From Wurfbainia villosa (lineage: Eukaryota > Streptophyta > Magnoliopsida > Zingiberales > Zingiberaceae): 64,000 nt of DNA. The stretch's first letter is position 1, and the number at the start of each line of letters is the position of its first letter. The stretch is from assembly GCA_025175895.1 (NCBI GenBank), contig CM045998.1:14245153-14309152 (forward strand). Reading direction: 5' to 3'. Below are positions 45,813-58,684 of this stretch, one piece after another. The position numbers were made by a program, and so were the translations under genes. The notes under the pieces were generated by a model. It had not been told where the DNA came from. It ran no database searches and saw nothing but the letters and a program-made list of their open reading frames with translations.

Positions 45813-48450
45813 TGTTAAATATTGAAAATTTAAAATATTAAATTAAATGGCCAAAGAATTAAGAAAATAATTCTAGAATTTTTTCGGGATTTTTAGGAAT
45901 TTTTAGGAATTTTTTCGGAATTTTTCTGGATTTAAACGGAGCCCGTACAAAATATTTATGGGGATAAAATAAATAGGCTTTGGTGGAGTTTATTTAAGAG
46001 GGTTAATTGGCGGCATTAACCTAAAGTTTCAAATACCTAAACCTAGGTTTAGTTTTCCCGATCGTAAATTTTTCCCGACGGTTTCTTCCCCCGCGCCACA
46101 GAGCCTTTTTCTGAGCAACTTCTCTTCCTCGTTCCTTTCTCATGCGCGCCGCACCCGACCCCTTTCTCGTGATTTCTTCTTCCCCGTGCCCGAAGCCACC
46201 GAGCCCCTTCTTCCTCGCGTCGCCACCCATAGCACCGGCCGTGCGCTCGCCGCCCATACTTCGTTCAGTTACGTATGTGCTCTGTGATTTCCCCTCCGCG
46301 ACCACGGGATGTGGCCAGCCTCCTTGCACCCCTCTTTCTCACTTGGGCGGTGCCGCCCTCCGCCTCTACCGCCGCCTTCCGGTCACCTGCCCGCAGTTTC
46401 TCATCCGGCCGCCGTGAGCCCCTATGATCGGGGTGGGGGCGCCTCTGATAGCATCGCGGAGGTAGATGGCTCTTTCTCTTCCTTGACCTTGGTAGACCTA
46501 GTTGATAGCTATGAATCTCTGTGGTTGAGCTCAATTTAGATAGGCGTGGTTTAGCGATCAAGATTTGATCCGTGAGCGAGGATTTAGTGAAAGTTTAAGG
46601 CAGCGACTGGCGTTGGGTGTTCCGACGAACCAAGCTGTTTGGGGGAGTTGATCGAACTAGTAAGCACGATTTTGGTGTTAATCGGTTGATCGTATTGTAT
46701 TCGGTGGATATGGGATGGTTGGGTGATATGTTGTTGATTTCGGATAAATTCTGGGTTGTAAGATGGATAATATTTTCATATGATGAGTATTGATCATGGT
46801 GAGATTAATTGCAAGGATATGTTCTTGGATTGAAGAGTTAATCACAATTTGTGACCTACGGGTTGAGGGTCTACTTGGGGATACATAGTAGTAATTTAGC
46901 ACGTGGTCGTGTGCTTGGATTTGATGGATTTACTTTGAGTTAATTGGTTATGTAGAAAAATCGATTAAGTATTCGATTTGTCGGTGAATTGCATTTTGAG
47001 CTTAACAATAGTTATGTTGTATGCAGGTTTCGATCATGAGGCAGGTTCACGGTCGTGACAATTTGGTTCTTTTGCGGACATTTTATCAGGCGAGTATTTT
47101 GACTTATCGCCTAGATATAGTCATGTTGATATGCTAGTTAGGATAGCTTGCAATAATTTTCATGTTTATATGCCTAGTATGTTTTTGTGCCTACTTGATA
47201 CATGCATTTGATCGGTTATGGTTATACTTTTCCTGTTTTACTCGGATCATGGATATGTACTTATTGATTGTGCATATTATTCGGTTATGCATTTTAGTTG
47301 GATTTACATGCTTTAGTATCATGCACCATCTTGCATGATTGCATGCTGGCTGGACGGGGTTCCTTTATAGTTGAGCTCATGACGATTACATGACTGCGCT
47401 GCCACTCATGGGTTAGTGGTACATCAGGAGGGTGTGTGCAGTTGCTCTGTCAAGCTCCGCTGGTCCGCTCATGGGTAGCGATGAGGCAGTGTGGTAGCGG
47501 GCAGGGATCCCTCCTCTGGTCTATGACACGAGCTTAGCTCCCCCACTCTGTTTGGGGAAGGAGGATAGGTGTACTCCGACAGCATCCTGTCCACTCGGTC
47601 ACTCAGGAGCAGTGATGGCAAAGTGCACAGTTGTCATATCCCTACCCACTCGGCTTCACCATCACGTGTGAGGTGGCTGACTGGCGTCAGGGGTGACCAT
47701 GTCATTTGCACGACATGTATTTTGCATGGATAGAATTTGTATTGTGTTTGCTGCATTTTTATTGATGCCTTGGATGTTGCAAATGATTGTCATGCATACA
47801 GGATATATATTTGTATATGGTGATGACTTTATTTCTTCTAGTAGAGCACATGCTCCTATATCAGGGTAGGAGATTCAGGTAAGTACAGTCCTTTTGTATT
47901 TCTTTCTTGCATACCCTATATATATGAGACTGTACTGGCATGATTGTTATTGTTAGCTATTTCTTACCTTGCATATCGACTATATCCGCTGAGTTCTTTG
48001 AACTTACCCCGTTGCTTTACATCTGTTTCAGGTTGAAACTGCCAGGAGAGTCTAGCTGTCAATCCCACTCGTCGAAATGGATAGGTTTTATTGGTCTTAT
48101 GGTTTTGGTTTTTAATTAGATGAAGTGTGTAGGACTTGTGTTTGTTTTGGTTATATACTTGTGGAGGTTTGGAGATATTTATTGTGTCCTTATGGACTAC
48201 TCAATTGGTTTGGTTGTATATTCCTACTCAGATGGCAGAAGGGGTAAGTCTAGATATAGTAGACTGTTGCTATTTACTTGGATTGATGGCCTGAGGCCTA
48301 TTTATTATCTGCGTGTGTAGTTTTTGTTCTGGTCGTATTGATCGATGTATAGTGGTCGTATAGGCCTTGTATGCAAGATTGGTATTGTCACCCGTACAGG
48401 GGAGATGCTGCCGGATTTTCGTCTGGTAGGGACTTCCCCGGGGCGTGACA
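45813..48450 (+). repeat. First LTR of element G (2638 bp)
   Basis: Borders tgttaaatat and ggcgtgaca. A GC-rich, CpG-rich block (about 46030-46450) gives open frames on both strands (46021-46329, 46142-46417, 46265-46561) with no family. These recur in altered form in the second LTR, so they are LTR sequence. The segment 48120-48320 is likewise LTR. Confidence 0.92.
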
Positions 48451-50999
48451 ATTTATTTAGTATCAGAGCGTAGGTTCCGAGTTCCTTAGGGTCTTTGGGT
48501 TTTCGGAGTTTGCCATGTTTGGCAGGTTAACTGGGGTATTTTCAGATTGGTATGGATTTTCGATGATTTTTATGTTTCGTAAATTCGGGGTATTATTGAC
48601 GAGGTCAATATGGGGGATTTGGCGGCAACAGGACATCTCTAGACGGCTAACAGGTGAATAAATTATAGAAAATTTTCGAGATTTAGTGCATATTTGTATT
48701 GGTTATATTGGTTATGCGGTGGTATCATGTTTTGTCTAGTATTGTTTTAACCTTATATCTGTTAGACTGCATATGGTTATTAATTGCTATTACTGCTATA
48801 CGTAGCTAGTTATCATTGTGATGTAAATGAATAGATATTATTGATCAATGTTACTTCTTAATTTTTGGACTAGTATTAGGATTGGACTAGTACTAGGATT
48901 AGACTAGTTGAATAATATGAATAAGATGGATAAATTCATAGAAGGTGTATATATAGGTTCTTTGACTCTCAGATCCTAGTGCATGAGGACATGATTACAT
49001 TGCTTACGTAGTTTAGGGTATATATAGGCACCTGATGCTTTATTTAGTATTGCCTTGACTTTGTTCTGGCATGACCTTTTAGTTATACCCTAATTAATTT
49101 CAGTCATTGATTAACATTAGTATGACTATGCTGTCGTTTATGAGACAGCGTGTTATATGTTCATATGGTTATGAGTTTTTGCGGTGGATATCATGATTGA
49201 GACTAGTAGAGATAGAATAACTTAGATGAGGTTATTCTGTAGGAGCGGATCTCAGGAATGAAACAACATTAGTGGAACCCTAGGTGTTGGAACCCTAGGC
49301 GTAATGACCCGGATGTGCATATTGGTATATGTTTATCCATTTACTATTTCAGTGATATGGTGATCGGACCAGTAGAGTTCGTATGATTAGGATGCGATTA
49401 ATCCTTCGAGGGTATATAACGTTGTGAATATCTATCGGCTGCCAACTATATCACCCATTCGTGGTTGAGAAAAAGTTTACGGTAGTGTTTCCCTATAGGT
49501 GCTTTGTATATTGTGGTCAATCATGCCTCCCAATCATGGTTGAGATGACCTACTGTAAGGTTATATTCTTGCGTTATTCATTCGGAGTTGGTGATAATCA
49601 GATTCGTATGACGCCTGTAGCTAGATAGCTACTTTATAGGTTAAGTACCCACGAGATATGTTCGTGGTAGCATGTTGTAGCATGCATGATTGAACTGGTA
49701 GAATGGTATAATTTAGACTTAACCCTCTTGTCGTGCTTGTTAGTAGAGGGGTTGTCTTTATTAGCCTTGATAGGCGTTTCCTGTTAGCTGGGATGAAACC
49801 TTATGAGCAATCGTCTCGACGTGTTTGTTAGTGGACTTGTGATTTTTATCGACTTTGATAAACGATCAAGTTAGAAGGGTTGGAACCCTAGACTTAACCA
49901 TCTCGACTTATTTATTAATAAGTCGATGATTTTTACCGTCTTTGGTAAACATTTCGTATTAGAGGTGTTGAAACCCTTGCTTGACCGTCTCAATGGGCTT
50001 AATTGTAGATCGATGATCCTTATGGATTTTGATAGACGTTCTATGCTAGATGTATTGGATAACCCTAAGCTTAACAACCTAGGATAATCGACTGCTCATG
50101 CGACCTATTGGTGGTAGTACGCTAGTGCGTGCAGTCAATAATTAGATATCTATATACTGTCTGTCTATCCACGAGTCTCATTCGTGGTAGCATATAGTTG
50201 CGCGTAGACCGTGTTATTGATTATCGGCCCATGGGTTACGTTCGCGGTAGCTCATAGATAGCTCCCTTTTTGTGCGAGAGCCACGAAACTTTGCCGTGGT
50301 ATCCGGATGTGCACTGCTTGTAGATTGCAGTGGTTGTGTATGTTACGGGTATATTTGTTATACCGCCGACCAAGTTAATGCTGATCGATATTGGTACTCG
50401 AGGTTGGGTTACTCTAGTTGTTTCCTTTGACTTCCATTATGTGCATTATGAGTATGCACTATTGTTCATCCATCCACCGAGTGGTTGTACTTTACCTCCT
50501 CCTCACTTATCCTCTAGGTTAATCGATGGAGGACGGTCCTGCTGACCTACATTTGTGTCGCCGTAGAGTTCCTTGCCGGCTTATCCCCTCGCATCGCCGT
50601 AGATGCCGCTTTATTTACTTTATCGGTATTGCATTTTATTTATGCACTTTGGATTTTGACGCAGTTTGATTTGGTGTCATAAAACTATTTTACTTTAATT
50701 TATATATGTTTAGTCATGCATGCATGCAGTTAATTAAAATATTTGTATATCTATTAATATTTTGAGGTTTTTACTAGATCTGGTCCATGTGTTTCGGAAT
50801 ATTGTCACTAAGGGGCTCCTCCATCATTTGGATGATGGATATGCCCCCAGGACATGACAATTTTATTGATTTGCAGTTTTGGTTTGTGGGTTTTGTGTTT
50901 CGAGAATTTTCTTTTCCTTGGATTTTTGGGAGTTCTCGTGTTTTGGGGACCAGGCAACCTGAAGGATATCTCTGAGCTATAGTAAAAGTATTGACTTAG
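48451..50999 (+). other. 5' internal region of element G, no intact gag
   Basis: Begins with the primer site tagtatcagagc (48458-48469; expected tggtatcagagc). About 2.5 kb follow where gag and protease should lie, but only short broken frames are present. I recognise no capsid, zinc knuckle or protease motif. The second copy (61692 onward) is the same. Confidence 0.6.
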
Positions 51000-52349
51000 T
51001 GAAATTGCCCCTATTCATGGTCGGGGATGAGGTCGATGACGTATTGACCTTGCGGACCTAACGATAATTTCAGAAGTACGGACTCTTTAGAGGTGTCGAC
51101 TAATGTCGAATTAGGAAGCTGTGGATTTGGCCTACTAGCCACCAATTTGAAGGACAAGGAGTAAACCCTCAGAAAAATATCAGTCCCTACTAATAGTGAT
51201 TTGGTTATGGATAATGCGTGTATACCTACACTGGTCAAGACGATGAAAGATCATTTTACCTTATTATAGGAGGTATTGGATGGGATATTTATCTGTCCCA
51301 GTATTTCTTTCAAAAAAGATCCGGAACTCTTTGTTAAAGGAGAGATGGACCTTTGAGGTTATGCATCGATTATCGATGATAGAATACGGTAGTTGTAGAA
51401 GGAAATGAATATCCTTCATTGTGGAAAGATGATCTATTTAGATCAACTATAGGATACCTGTGTATACTCTAGGATTGATCTATGGCTAGTGGTTTGATAT
51501 TGTAGTGACACGGTGTCATACAATTATCATTATCATTGGGATGATTGTTATATCATCAGCCTAGAGTAAAGAGAATACAGTTGTATAGCGACGACAATTT
51601 CATACTTGGTATGAATTGTATGAGCTTGTGATTATCATATTAGACTTCTTGACGACTTAGTCGTCCAGGGATTTGGAAAGTCGTGTATTCTGGACACGAT
51701 TAGCTCAGTTATGGTCGTTGGATTGCGTAACTTGGCCACTGTTGAGGGTGGTAGTTGGAGTTGCGCACTCGGTCACCGTTGATGGTAGTTTTCTTGGTAT
51801 TGATTTGATTATTACTATAGATATGGATAGGATGCTCAAGCGGTACTACATCACTGACTGGATGGATCAGGAAGGTGATGGAATTTACTTGGTCTGAAGC
51901 TTGTGAAACTAGTTTCAGGGTTCAGACGATGGTTGACCTTTACATCAGTGTTGATTAACCATTCTGGTTTGGATGGAAGGGTAGTGTACATGGATGTATC
52001 ATTGCGGGGATCGGAGCGATTCCAATGCTATTGAATAAGACGTATCCTAAGCTTACATAAATTAAAGGACTGCGAGATAAGCCGTCATATATATGACGTG
52101 GACTTCACAGTTATTATATTGTTTTGAATATGTGAGTAGCAGAAATGCTCATGGAGTTTTGGCTAGCTACTGGATAGCTACTATAGAGTAGTTGGAACAC
52201 GAACGGTTGTAACAAGGAAGTTTGGTCACAATAGCCTCCCATGCACTTACAGAGTGTGTGGTGGAGTGGATTTTGGACGGTAGATGGACTACCGTCTCTG
52301 ACTCCGAGGAGGATAATGGTTTCCGGAGTTGCATTAGTTTAAGGAACAG
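51000..52349 (+). pseudogene. pol: Element G protease / reverse transcriptase remnants
   Basis: Homologous to the element E pol on the other strand. The stretch 51290-51480 carries an eroded RT core, and 51710-51800 reads ...CVTWPLLRVVVGVAHSVTVDG in shifted frames, close to the same stretch of E (about 29760-29850). No frame is open for long and no YVDD-type catalytic motif can be read. Confidence 0.6.
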
Positions 52350-52880
52350 ATGCTTCAGGAAATTCCGATTCCGGAATGGAAGTGGAAGTGTATTATTATG
52401 AATTTGGTGGTGGGTTTGCCTAGGACACGTCAAGGCCATGACACGATTTGGGTAGTCATGGACCGACTAACCAAATCCGCGCACCTCTTAGCGATTTGGA
52501 AGACTGACTCTTTGGATCGTTTGACAGAGTTATATTGTCGGGATATCATCAGATTGCATGGTGTTTCTTTGAGAATTATATCAGATAGAGATCCCCAGTT
52601 CACGTCTCGGTTCTAACAGAGTCTGCAGCAGGCCTTAGGCACACAACTTCGTTTTAGTACTGCATACCATCCGCAGACAGATGGACAGTCTGAGCGAACC
52701 ATTCAGACACTAGAGGATTTGCTGAGGTCTTGTGTTATAGATTTCGGGGGCAACTGGGAGGACCACTTGCCATTAGTGGAATTCGCCTACAATAACAACT
52801 ATCATTTGGCTATCCAAATGGCCCCGTTTGAAGCATTGTAAGGTAGACAGTGTCGTACACCCACCCTCTAAGAGGAGGTT
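52350..52880 (+). pseudogene. pol: Element G integrase core, three stops
   Basis: Inserts element DNA into the genome. The frame shows PEWKWKCIIMNLVVGLPRT, WVVMDRLTKSAHLLAI (first catalytic Asp), RIISDRDPQFTSRF (second Asp), then AYHPQTDGQSERTIQTLEDL (catalytic Glu) and FAYNNNYH. A TAA at 52615-52617 follows SRF, and two more TAA stops occur at about 52840 and 52869. The two flanking Trp/Tyr positions are the expected residues. Confidence 0.92.
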
Positions 52881-53438
52881 GGGGAGGCCCAGTTGCTAGG
52901 ACCCCAGAGAGCTCGGTATGAGGCAGAGTTGGTCCGTACTATTAAACGTAGGATGGCGGAGGTGCAGGATCGCCAGAAGAGTTATGCAGATCGGAGATGG
53001 AGATCTCTGGAGTTCTCTATTGGTAATCATGTATTCCTGCGAGTCTCACCCACGAAAGGGGTGAAGAGATTTGGCCTCCGAGGTAAGCTAGCTCCTAGAT
53101 ACATTGGTCCGTTTGAGATTTTGGAGAGGATAGGAGCAGTCGCTTACCGTCTAGCGCTACCACCATCTTTGTCGAGTATTCATGATGGGTTCCATGTGTC
53201 CATGCTGAGGAAGTATGTGTCAGACTCTTCACATATTCTGTCAGATGTGTCAGGTTCCATTCAACCTGATGCTACTTATGCAGAGGTTCCGGTACGGATT
53301 TTGGATTACAAGGAACGACAGTTGCGAAACAAGGTTGTGCGACTTGTCAAGGTCGGGTGGAGTCACCACACGGATGAGGAGGCTACTTGGGAGCTTGAAG
53401 AAAAGATCAGAGCTCAATATCCCCACTTATTTACTTAA
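52881..53438 (+). pseudogene. pol: Element G integrase C-terminus with chromodomain
   Basis: An open frame to a TAA at 53436-53438. It includes the GPY/F-type region (FLRVSPTKGVKRFGLRGKL, APRYIGPFEILERIG), then LPPSLSSIHDGFHVSMLRKY and the terminal VKVGWSHHTDEEATWELEEK, a chromodomain-like end. Chromodomains of this class direct chromovirus integration to particular chromatin; function here is inferred from the family. This is the best preserved coding part of G, although it has no start of its own because it is the end of pol. Confidence 0.92.
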
Positions 53439-53520
53439 GGTACGTGAGATATATTTTTCAGTACTTGTAGTATCTCTTACTCATTATGCATCTGAGTAGG
53501 AAATTTGGGGACCAAATTTT

Positions 53521-53536
53521 TATTAGTGGGGGAGAA
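53521..53536 (+). other. Polypurine tract of element G
   Basis: The sequence tattagtgggggagaa ends at the LTR start tgttaaatac. The same motif precedes the E LTR on the other strand. Confidence 0.8.
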
Positions 53537-54417
53537 TGTTAAATACTGAAAATTTAAAATATTAAATTAAATGGCCAAAGAATTAAGAAAATAATTCTGG
53601 AAATTTTTCGAGATTTTTAGGAAATTTTAAAAAAAATTCTGGATTTAAACGGAGCTCGTACAAAATATTTATGGGGATAAAATAAATAGGCTTTGGTGGA
53701 GTTTATTTAAGAGGGTTAATTGGCGACATTAACCTAAAGTTTCAAATACCTAAACCTAGGTTTAGTTTTCCCGATCGTGAATTTTTCCCGGCGGTCTCCC
53801 CCCCCCCCCCCCCCGCGCGCCGCAGAGCCTTTTTCCGAGCGACTTCTCTTCCTCGTTCCTTTCTCACGCGCGCCGCACCCGACCCCTTTCTCCCGATTTC
53901 TTCTTCCCCGTCCCGAAGCAACTGAGCCCCTTCTTCCTCGCGTCGCCACCCACAGCACCGGTCGCGCGCTCGCCGTCCACAGCCGACATCGTTCCCCTCC
54001 GCGACCACAGGATCACCACCGGCCTCCTTGACGCACCCCTCTTTCTCTGCAGCAGCCGGTGCCGCCCTCCTCGCCTCTGACCGCCGCCTTCCCGGTTCCT
54101 AGGCCTCTGGTTTCGCCTGCAGCCATGGGACCGCCGCCGCGAGCCCTCTGTGTTGCCGGTGGGGGAGCTGCCCTTCTGGCCGAGCATCGTCGGAGGTAGG
54201 TAAACACTGCTCTTCCTTGACCTTGGGCGAGACCTAGTTAATAGCTATGAATCTCTGTGGTTGAGCTCAATTTGCGAATTGGGCAGTGGTTTAGGGCAGT
54301 CAAGATTTGATCGGGTGAACAGGGGATTTCCGTGAAAGTTTAGGGCAGCGGCTGGCGTTGGGTGTTCCGACGAACTAAGCTATTTGGGGGAGTTGATCGA
54401 ACTGGTAAGCACGATTT
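53537..54417 (+). repeat. Second LTR of element G, first segment
   Basis: Matches 45813-46675, then is interrupted by element H after acgattt. It includes a run of 17 C at 53798-53814 that is far shorter in the first LTR, a likely assembly weak point. The rest is at 59892-61691. Confidence 0.9.
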
Positions 54418-55595
54418 TGTTGGGGGATCGGTTGGCCGGCTAGAGGGGGGTGAATAGCCCTCTTATGATGTATGTCGTATTTTGCTCGTCTACAAAACGT
54501 TAGCGCAAGCGGAATATGCAAATATAAATAAAGACAAGCAAAATATAAACAAGCAATACAAACACGAGATGTAACGTGGTTCACGGCTACGCCGCTAATC
54601 CACGGTCCGATTCGTCCAAGGTGAATCACTCCTCCAAATCTATCCACTAGATCTCTCCTTTGCACAAAGCTAGGTGGAGGTAACCTCTTTACACAAAAAC
54701 ACTCCTCTTACAAATATAATGGAAATAAGCTTGAGTAAGAGGATGGAAAGCTTTAGGGAACTTGGGAGAGTATTAGAGCATAAGCATTAGCCTCCCAAAC
54801 CCCCACCCCCTTTCTTTTTATAGAGGAAGAGGGTTTCTTCCCGTTGACACAGGATCGGGCCGATCGATGCCTCGATCACCGACCGATCCCGTAGCCGCTG
54901 CCCAATAACGGCCGCTTTCCACGCTGGATTCCATCCAATCCAGATTGGCATCACCGACCGATCTTACCATCACCGACCGACACTGATCACGAAAGTGCTC
55001 AATGGAGTCGACCCATTCCGCGGCTCGCAGCACGCGCCATCACCGACCGCCATTCCTCGGCAATGATCGTCGCCGACATCGGGCCGACACACCATAGCAA
55101 TGACCGCCAAGCACTAAACTTGTTTTATACCAGTCGATTGACCCATCGATTCTGAGTAATGACCGCCATGACATGGCAATGATCGTGTCGGAAAACTCAT
55201 CCGACACTTTGGCCAAAATGGCCAAGTTTCACCTAAGAGCTACCCTTCCCGGGTTACAATCGCCACTCTCATCCCTGAGTCCCTTGCCTTCAAGTTCTCT
55301 TCGCTCACGACGCACCCTCGCAAATGCTCCTTCGCCTCTTGCCTCAAGTCTACTTCCTCCGCTTCACTCCAAGCTCCTCGTCCGCGGTCCCTGATGCTCC
55401 AAGCGCACGGCCCGCAAAGCTATCCTTCACCGACTCAAGGCACGAGTCATGAGATGTGAAACTCGCCACACTCCATGTGCGAATTACTAAGCCCTCGCAT
55501 TTACTTCAACGCACATATCAAATCACAATAACAACCTAACTTAAACCCTTTGCCACACCATCAAAACCATATTACGGCAAGAGATTGCCTTAACA
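54418..55595 (-). repeat. Left (3') LTR of element H (1178 bp)
   Basis: Borders tgttggggga and cttaaca. It matches the right LTR except for strongly changed patches at about 54850-55200 and 55260-55400, where palindromic or CG-containing motifs differ or single bases are missing. Confidence 0.9.
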
Positions 55596-56905
55596 ATCTC
55601 CCCCTTTTTGATGTGTGGCAATCTATTTAAGTTAGGTAAAAACATTTGATAAAAATTTCTAAGGTAAGAAAGCATGTAAACATAAAACATGATATAGCAA
55701 CATGCAACTCCCCCTTAATCCATGAAACTCCCCATACGATTTAAATTTCTCCCCCTATCACTTTTTAACAATTTCTCCCTCCCCCTATCACAATTTACTT
55801 AAACATAATTATCTCTCCCCCTTTGACACCATCAAAAAGATTAACACTAAGTTAAAAACTCATGGCATCAAGTATAATAGAGGGAAAAATACCAAAAATT
55901 GTTATAAAACCTGAATTCGGCCTCAACTAGTCTGATTTACAGGCCATCAGTCGACTGGTTTAGATACTAGTCGACTGGCACATGATTTTCAGGATTTCCT
56001 GATTTTCGGACCGAATTTCAGAAATACGTTAAAAATTCCAGAAAATTCAAAAAATCATGAAATTTGGGGAACACATTTCTTTTAAGTATATCTATCAGTG
56101 AAAAATAGGTTTTCATGAAAAATCATTATATTTCCATGTATTTGCCAAAAATCCAAAAGCTTTAAAAACTAATAGGTTTTTTATCATAAGAGTATCCATT
56201 TTAACACCTAGTCTTGCTTTGAATTGTTTCAAAACATGAATACATAGATTTTAGATTAAGAAATTGTTTTGAAAACATATGAAATATCCAACCATGATCT
56301 TTGGGCAATATGTCTATGAATTAAACATAAGCCTTCCCCATGATTGGTCTATTATTGCTATTTTGATACTTTAAATGACCATCTAAATGTCATAGGCATT
56401 AGTGGACATTTGTATCATCCTAACATCTCACCCATGCTAAGTTTTCAATCAAAGTAGCCTATGGTGAGTGTGAGATGCATCCTAGGGGGGGTTTGTATAT
56501 ACTTAACCATTATATTCATACAATTCTATCAAGGTTAAGTATCAACCTAATAATCCTCATGATCATAAAGGCATATATGAATGAATTACACATTATGATC
56601 ATTAAACACATGTATTCATCAAATAATAATCATGTATTAGGTATTATATCATCATAATGAGCAAAGTATCACCTAAAGCATGATTTAACCCTATTTCTCA
56701 TGATTATGTGTCAAATATCAATAGCATAAATCATGATTGCAAACATGTGTAGGAATTACTTCAATCATCATGATTTAAGCATTATTATCTATTTATGGGT
56801 ACGTTATCATCACCCAACACTATTTAAAAATGTTGTCCCGTCATCCTAAGTCAACCAAAATATGATATAGGTCAATTGCATATGGTTGACTACCCTAGGG
56901 TTATC
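55596..56905 (-). other. Non-coding 3' internal region of element H
   Basis: No credible gene. Repeats of tctccccct-type purine tracts (minus strand), and a pair of agtcgactgg motifs at 55949 and 55969 (20 bp apart). Similar in kind to 338-2102 of element D. Confidence 0.6.
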
Positions 56906-58621
56906 CTAACCCTTAAGGATGGATTTTGGAACCCAAAATAAGTTCTTTACTATTGGGTTCACTAAGTACTCCTTAGGGATCCATTTCTTAGCTATTACTT
57001 TCTTCTTATCTTGTCCCCTAGCTATTAGGCATTTATAGGCCTTTTCATTTTTCTTTTCTTTGTATCCTAGGCCTTTCTTATTGAAACTAGCTCTTTGGCT
57101 CCCAATTATCATGTTAAGGGTGTTGGAGCCAATAGTGAATTTTTCTAGGGCTTTTGTTAAATAATCTACATTTTCCCTTAATGCCCTATTTTCTTATATG
57201 CATGCATCACTAACATCTAATGGCACATAATTATCGTGTGAGCATGCATCATTTAACCTAGAAGAGATATTATCATTTTCATTTAAGCATGCATTTCCTA
57301 GCTTATTTTCTAATGCCTTAATTTGATCTAGCATGCTTTTATTTTTCTTTTTCATTCCAAATAAGTCCTTAGTTAAACTAGAAATTATAGAAACTATTTT
57401 CTTAGGAGAGGCATTCGTTACCATAGTTTCCATGTCCTCTTCTTCTTCGGATGAGGAGGATGTAGAAGCTCCCCCTTCACTTGAGCTCTCTTCATTTGAG
57501 GAGGAGGAACAATCCAAGTCGTCGAAGGCCATCAATGCAAGGTTGGAATAGACATGCTCTTCTTCTTCGGATGAGGATGAGGAAGCAAGGTCATCCCATG
57601 TCTTTGCTTTGAGAGCCATGGCCTTTCCTTTTTCCTTGGCCTTCTTTTCTTCTTCCTTTTTCTTCTTGCTCCCCTTCTTCTTCTTCTTTTCTTCCTTCTT
57701 TTTCCTTTCCTCTTTGCTCTTGTTTAGGAGGGGACAATTATCCCTTATGTGTCCCTCCCCTTGACAATTGTAACAAATGATCTTCCCCCTTGGTCTTCTA
57801 TTTCTATCATGATATTTATCAAATCTAAAATTCTTAAATGCACGCCTTACCTTCCTTACCATGTAGGCTTCTTCCGTGCTATCCATGGAGGAGGTAGAAG
57901 CTTCATCATCGGAGGAGGAGGAGGGGATCTCTATCTTCTTCTTCCCCTTATTTGCCATCAATGCTACTCCTCTTGAAGGTTGGATTCTAGGCTCTTCTTG
58001 TATTCCTTCAAGCCTCGTTTCGTGGAGCTCCATTGTTGAGAAAAACTCCTCCAAGGTACTTACTTCCAAGTTCTTGGAGATGTAAAATGAATCCACCATG
58101 GAACTCCATCTTGAGGACCGGGGAAAGGCATCTATGGCCTTCATTACCATATTCCGGTTGGAAAGCTTTTCACCTACACTTGTTAAACCGGTTAGAATTT
58201 CCTTAAATCTAGAGTGTAGGGATTTTACCTTCTCTCCCTTTTCGAGTTTGATATTGGACAATTGGGAGCGAAGGACATCTCTCCTTGCTAGCTTTGCCTC
58301 GGATGTGCCTTCATGAATCTCTATTAATTTCTCCCACATTTCCTTGGCGCTAGCACACTCCCCTATCCTATTGACTTCTTGTTGAGGGAGCACATTGTAG
58401 AGGTGGTGCTTGGCCTTTGAATTTGCCAAATACTCCTCTCTTTGTCTTTTGCTCCATCTCGATTTTTCCAATGGCTCCCCATCTTCGTTCCTAGGCAACT
58501 CGAAACCGTTTTCCATAATTAATAATATTTCAAAGTCAGTTTCGAAGAATACCTCCATTCTCTTTTTCCACCAAGAGAATTCGCCGTCGAACTTCGGTGG
58601 GTGGATGTTTGAGCCGGCCAT
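56906..58621 (-). pseudogene. gag: Element H gag, full length with one stop
   Basis: Structural capsid/nucleocapsid protein of a SIRE-like Copia. The ATG at 58619-58621 (MAGSNIHPPKFDGEFSWWKK) is preferred; the frame upstream has no ATG. The body is helical Copia gag (WEKLIEIHEGTSEAKLARRD, LHSRFKEILTGLTSVGE). A zinc knuckle CYNCQGEGHIRDNC (57734-57775) follows an acidic Ser tract. Then come a Lys/Glu-rich block and repeated Ser-Glu blocks (SSSSSEEEE). A single TAA at 57194-57196 follows DACI. The same frame goes on (ENRALRENVDYLTKALEKF, MIIGSQRASFNKKGLGYKEK) to a stop at 56906-56908, giving about 571 codons. Everything else is undamaged, so this is the best preserved gene in the window. Confidence 0.9.
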
Positions 58622-58666
58622 TTGAGATGTAGAGCTTGTTGCGGCGGTTAGTCCAGTGACAAGCAA

Positions 58667-58682
58667 CCTTGCTCTGATACCA
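58667..58682 (-). other. Primer-binding site of element H (tRNA-iMet)
   Basis: The complement reads tggtatcagagcaagg, 2 bp from the LTR border at 58685. A 12-base core perfectly matches the initiator-Met primer. Confidence 0.85.
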
Positions 58683-58684
58683 CT

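Noticed and set aside
46021..46561. Overlapping GC-rich frames as a host gene
   Set aside because: The block sits inside an LTR of element G and recurs at 53734-54207 in the second LTR with frame-breaking indels.
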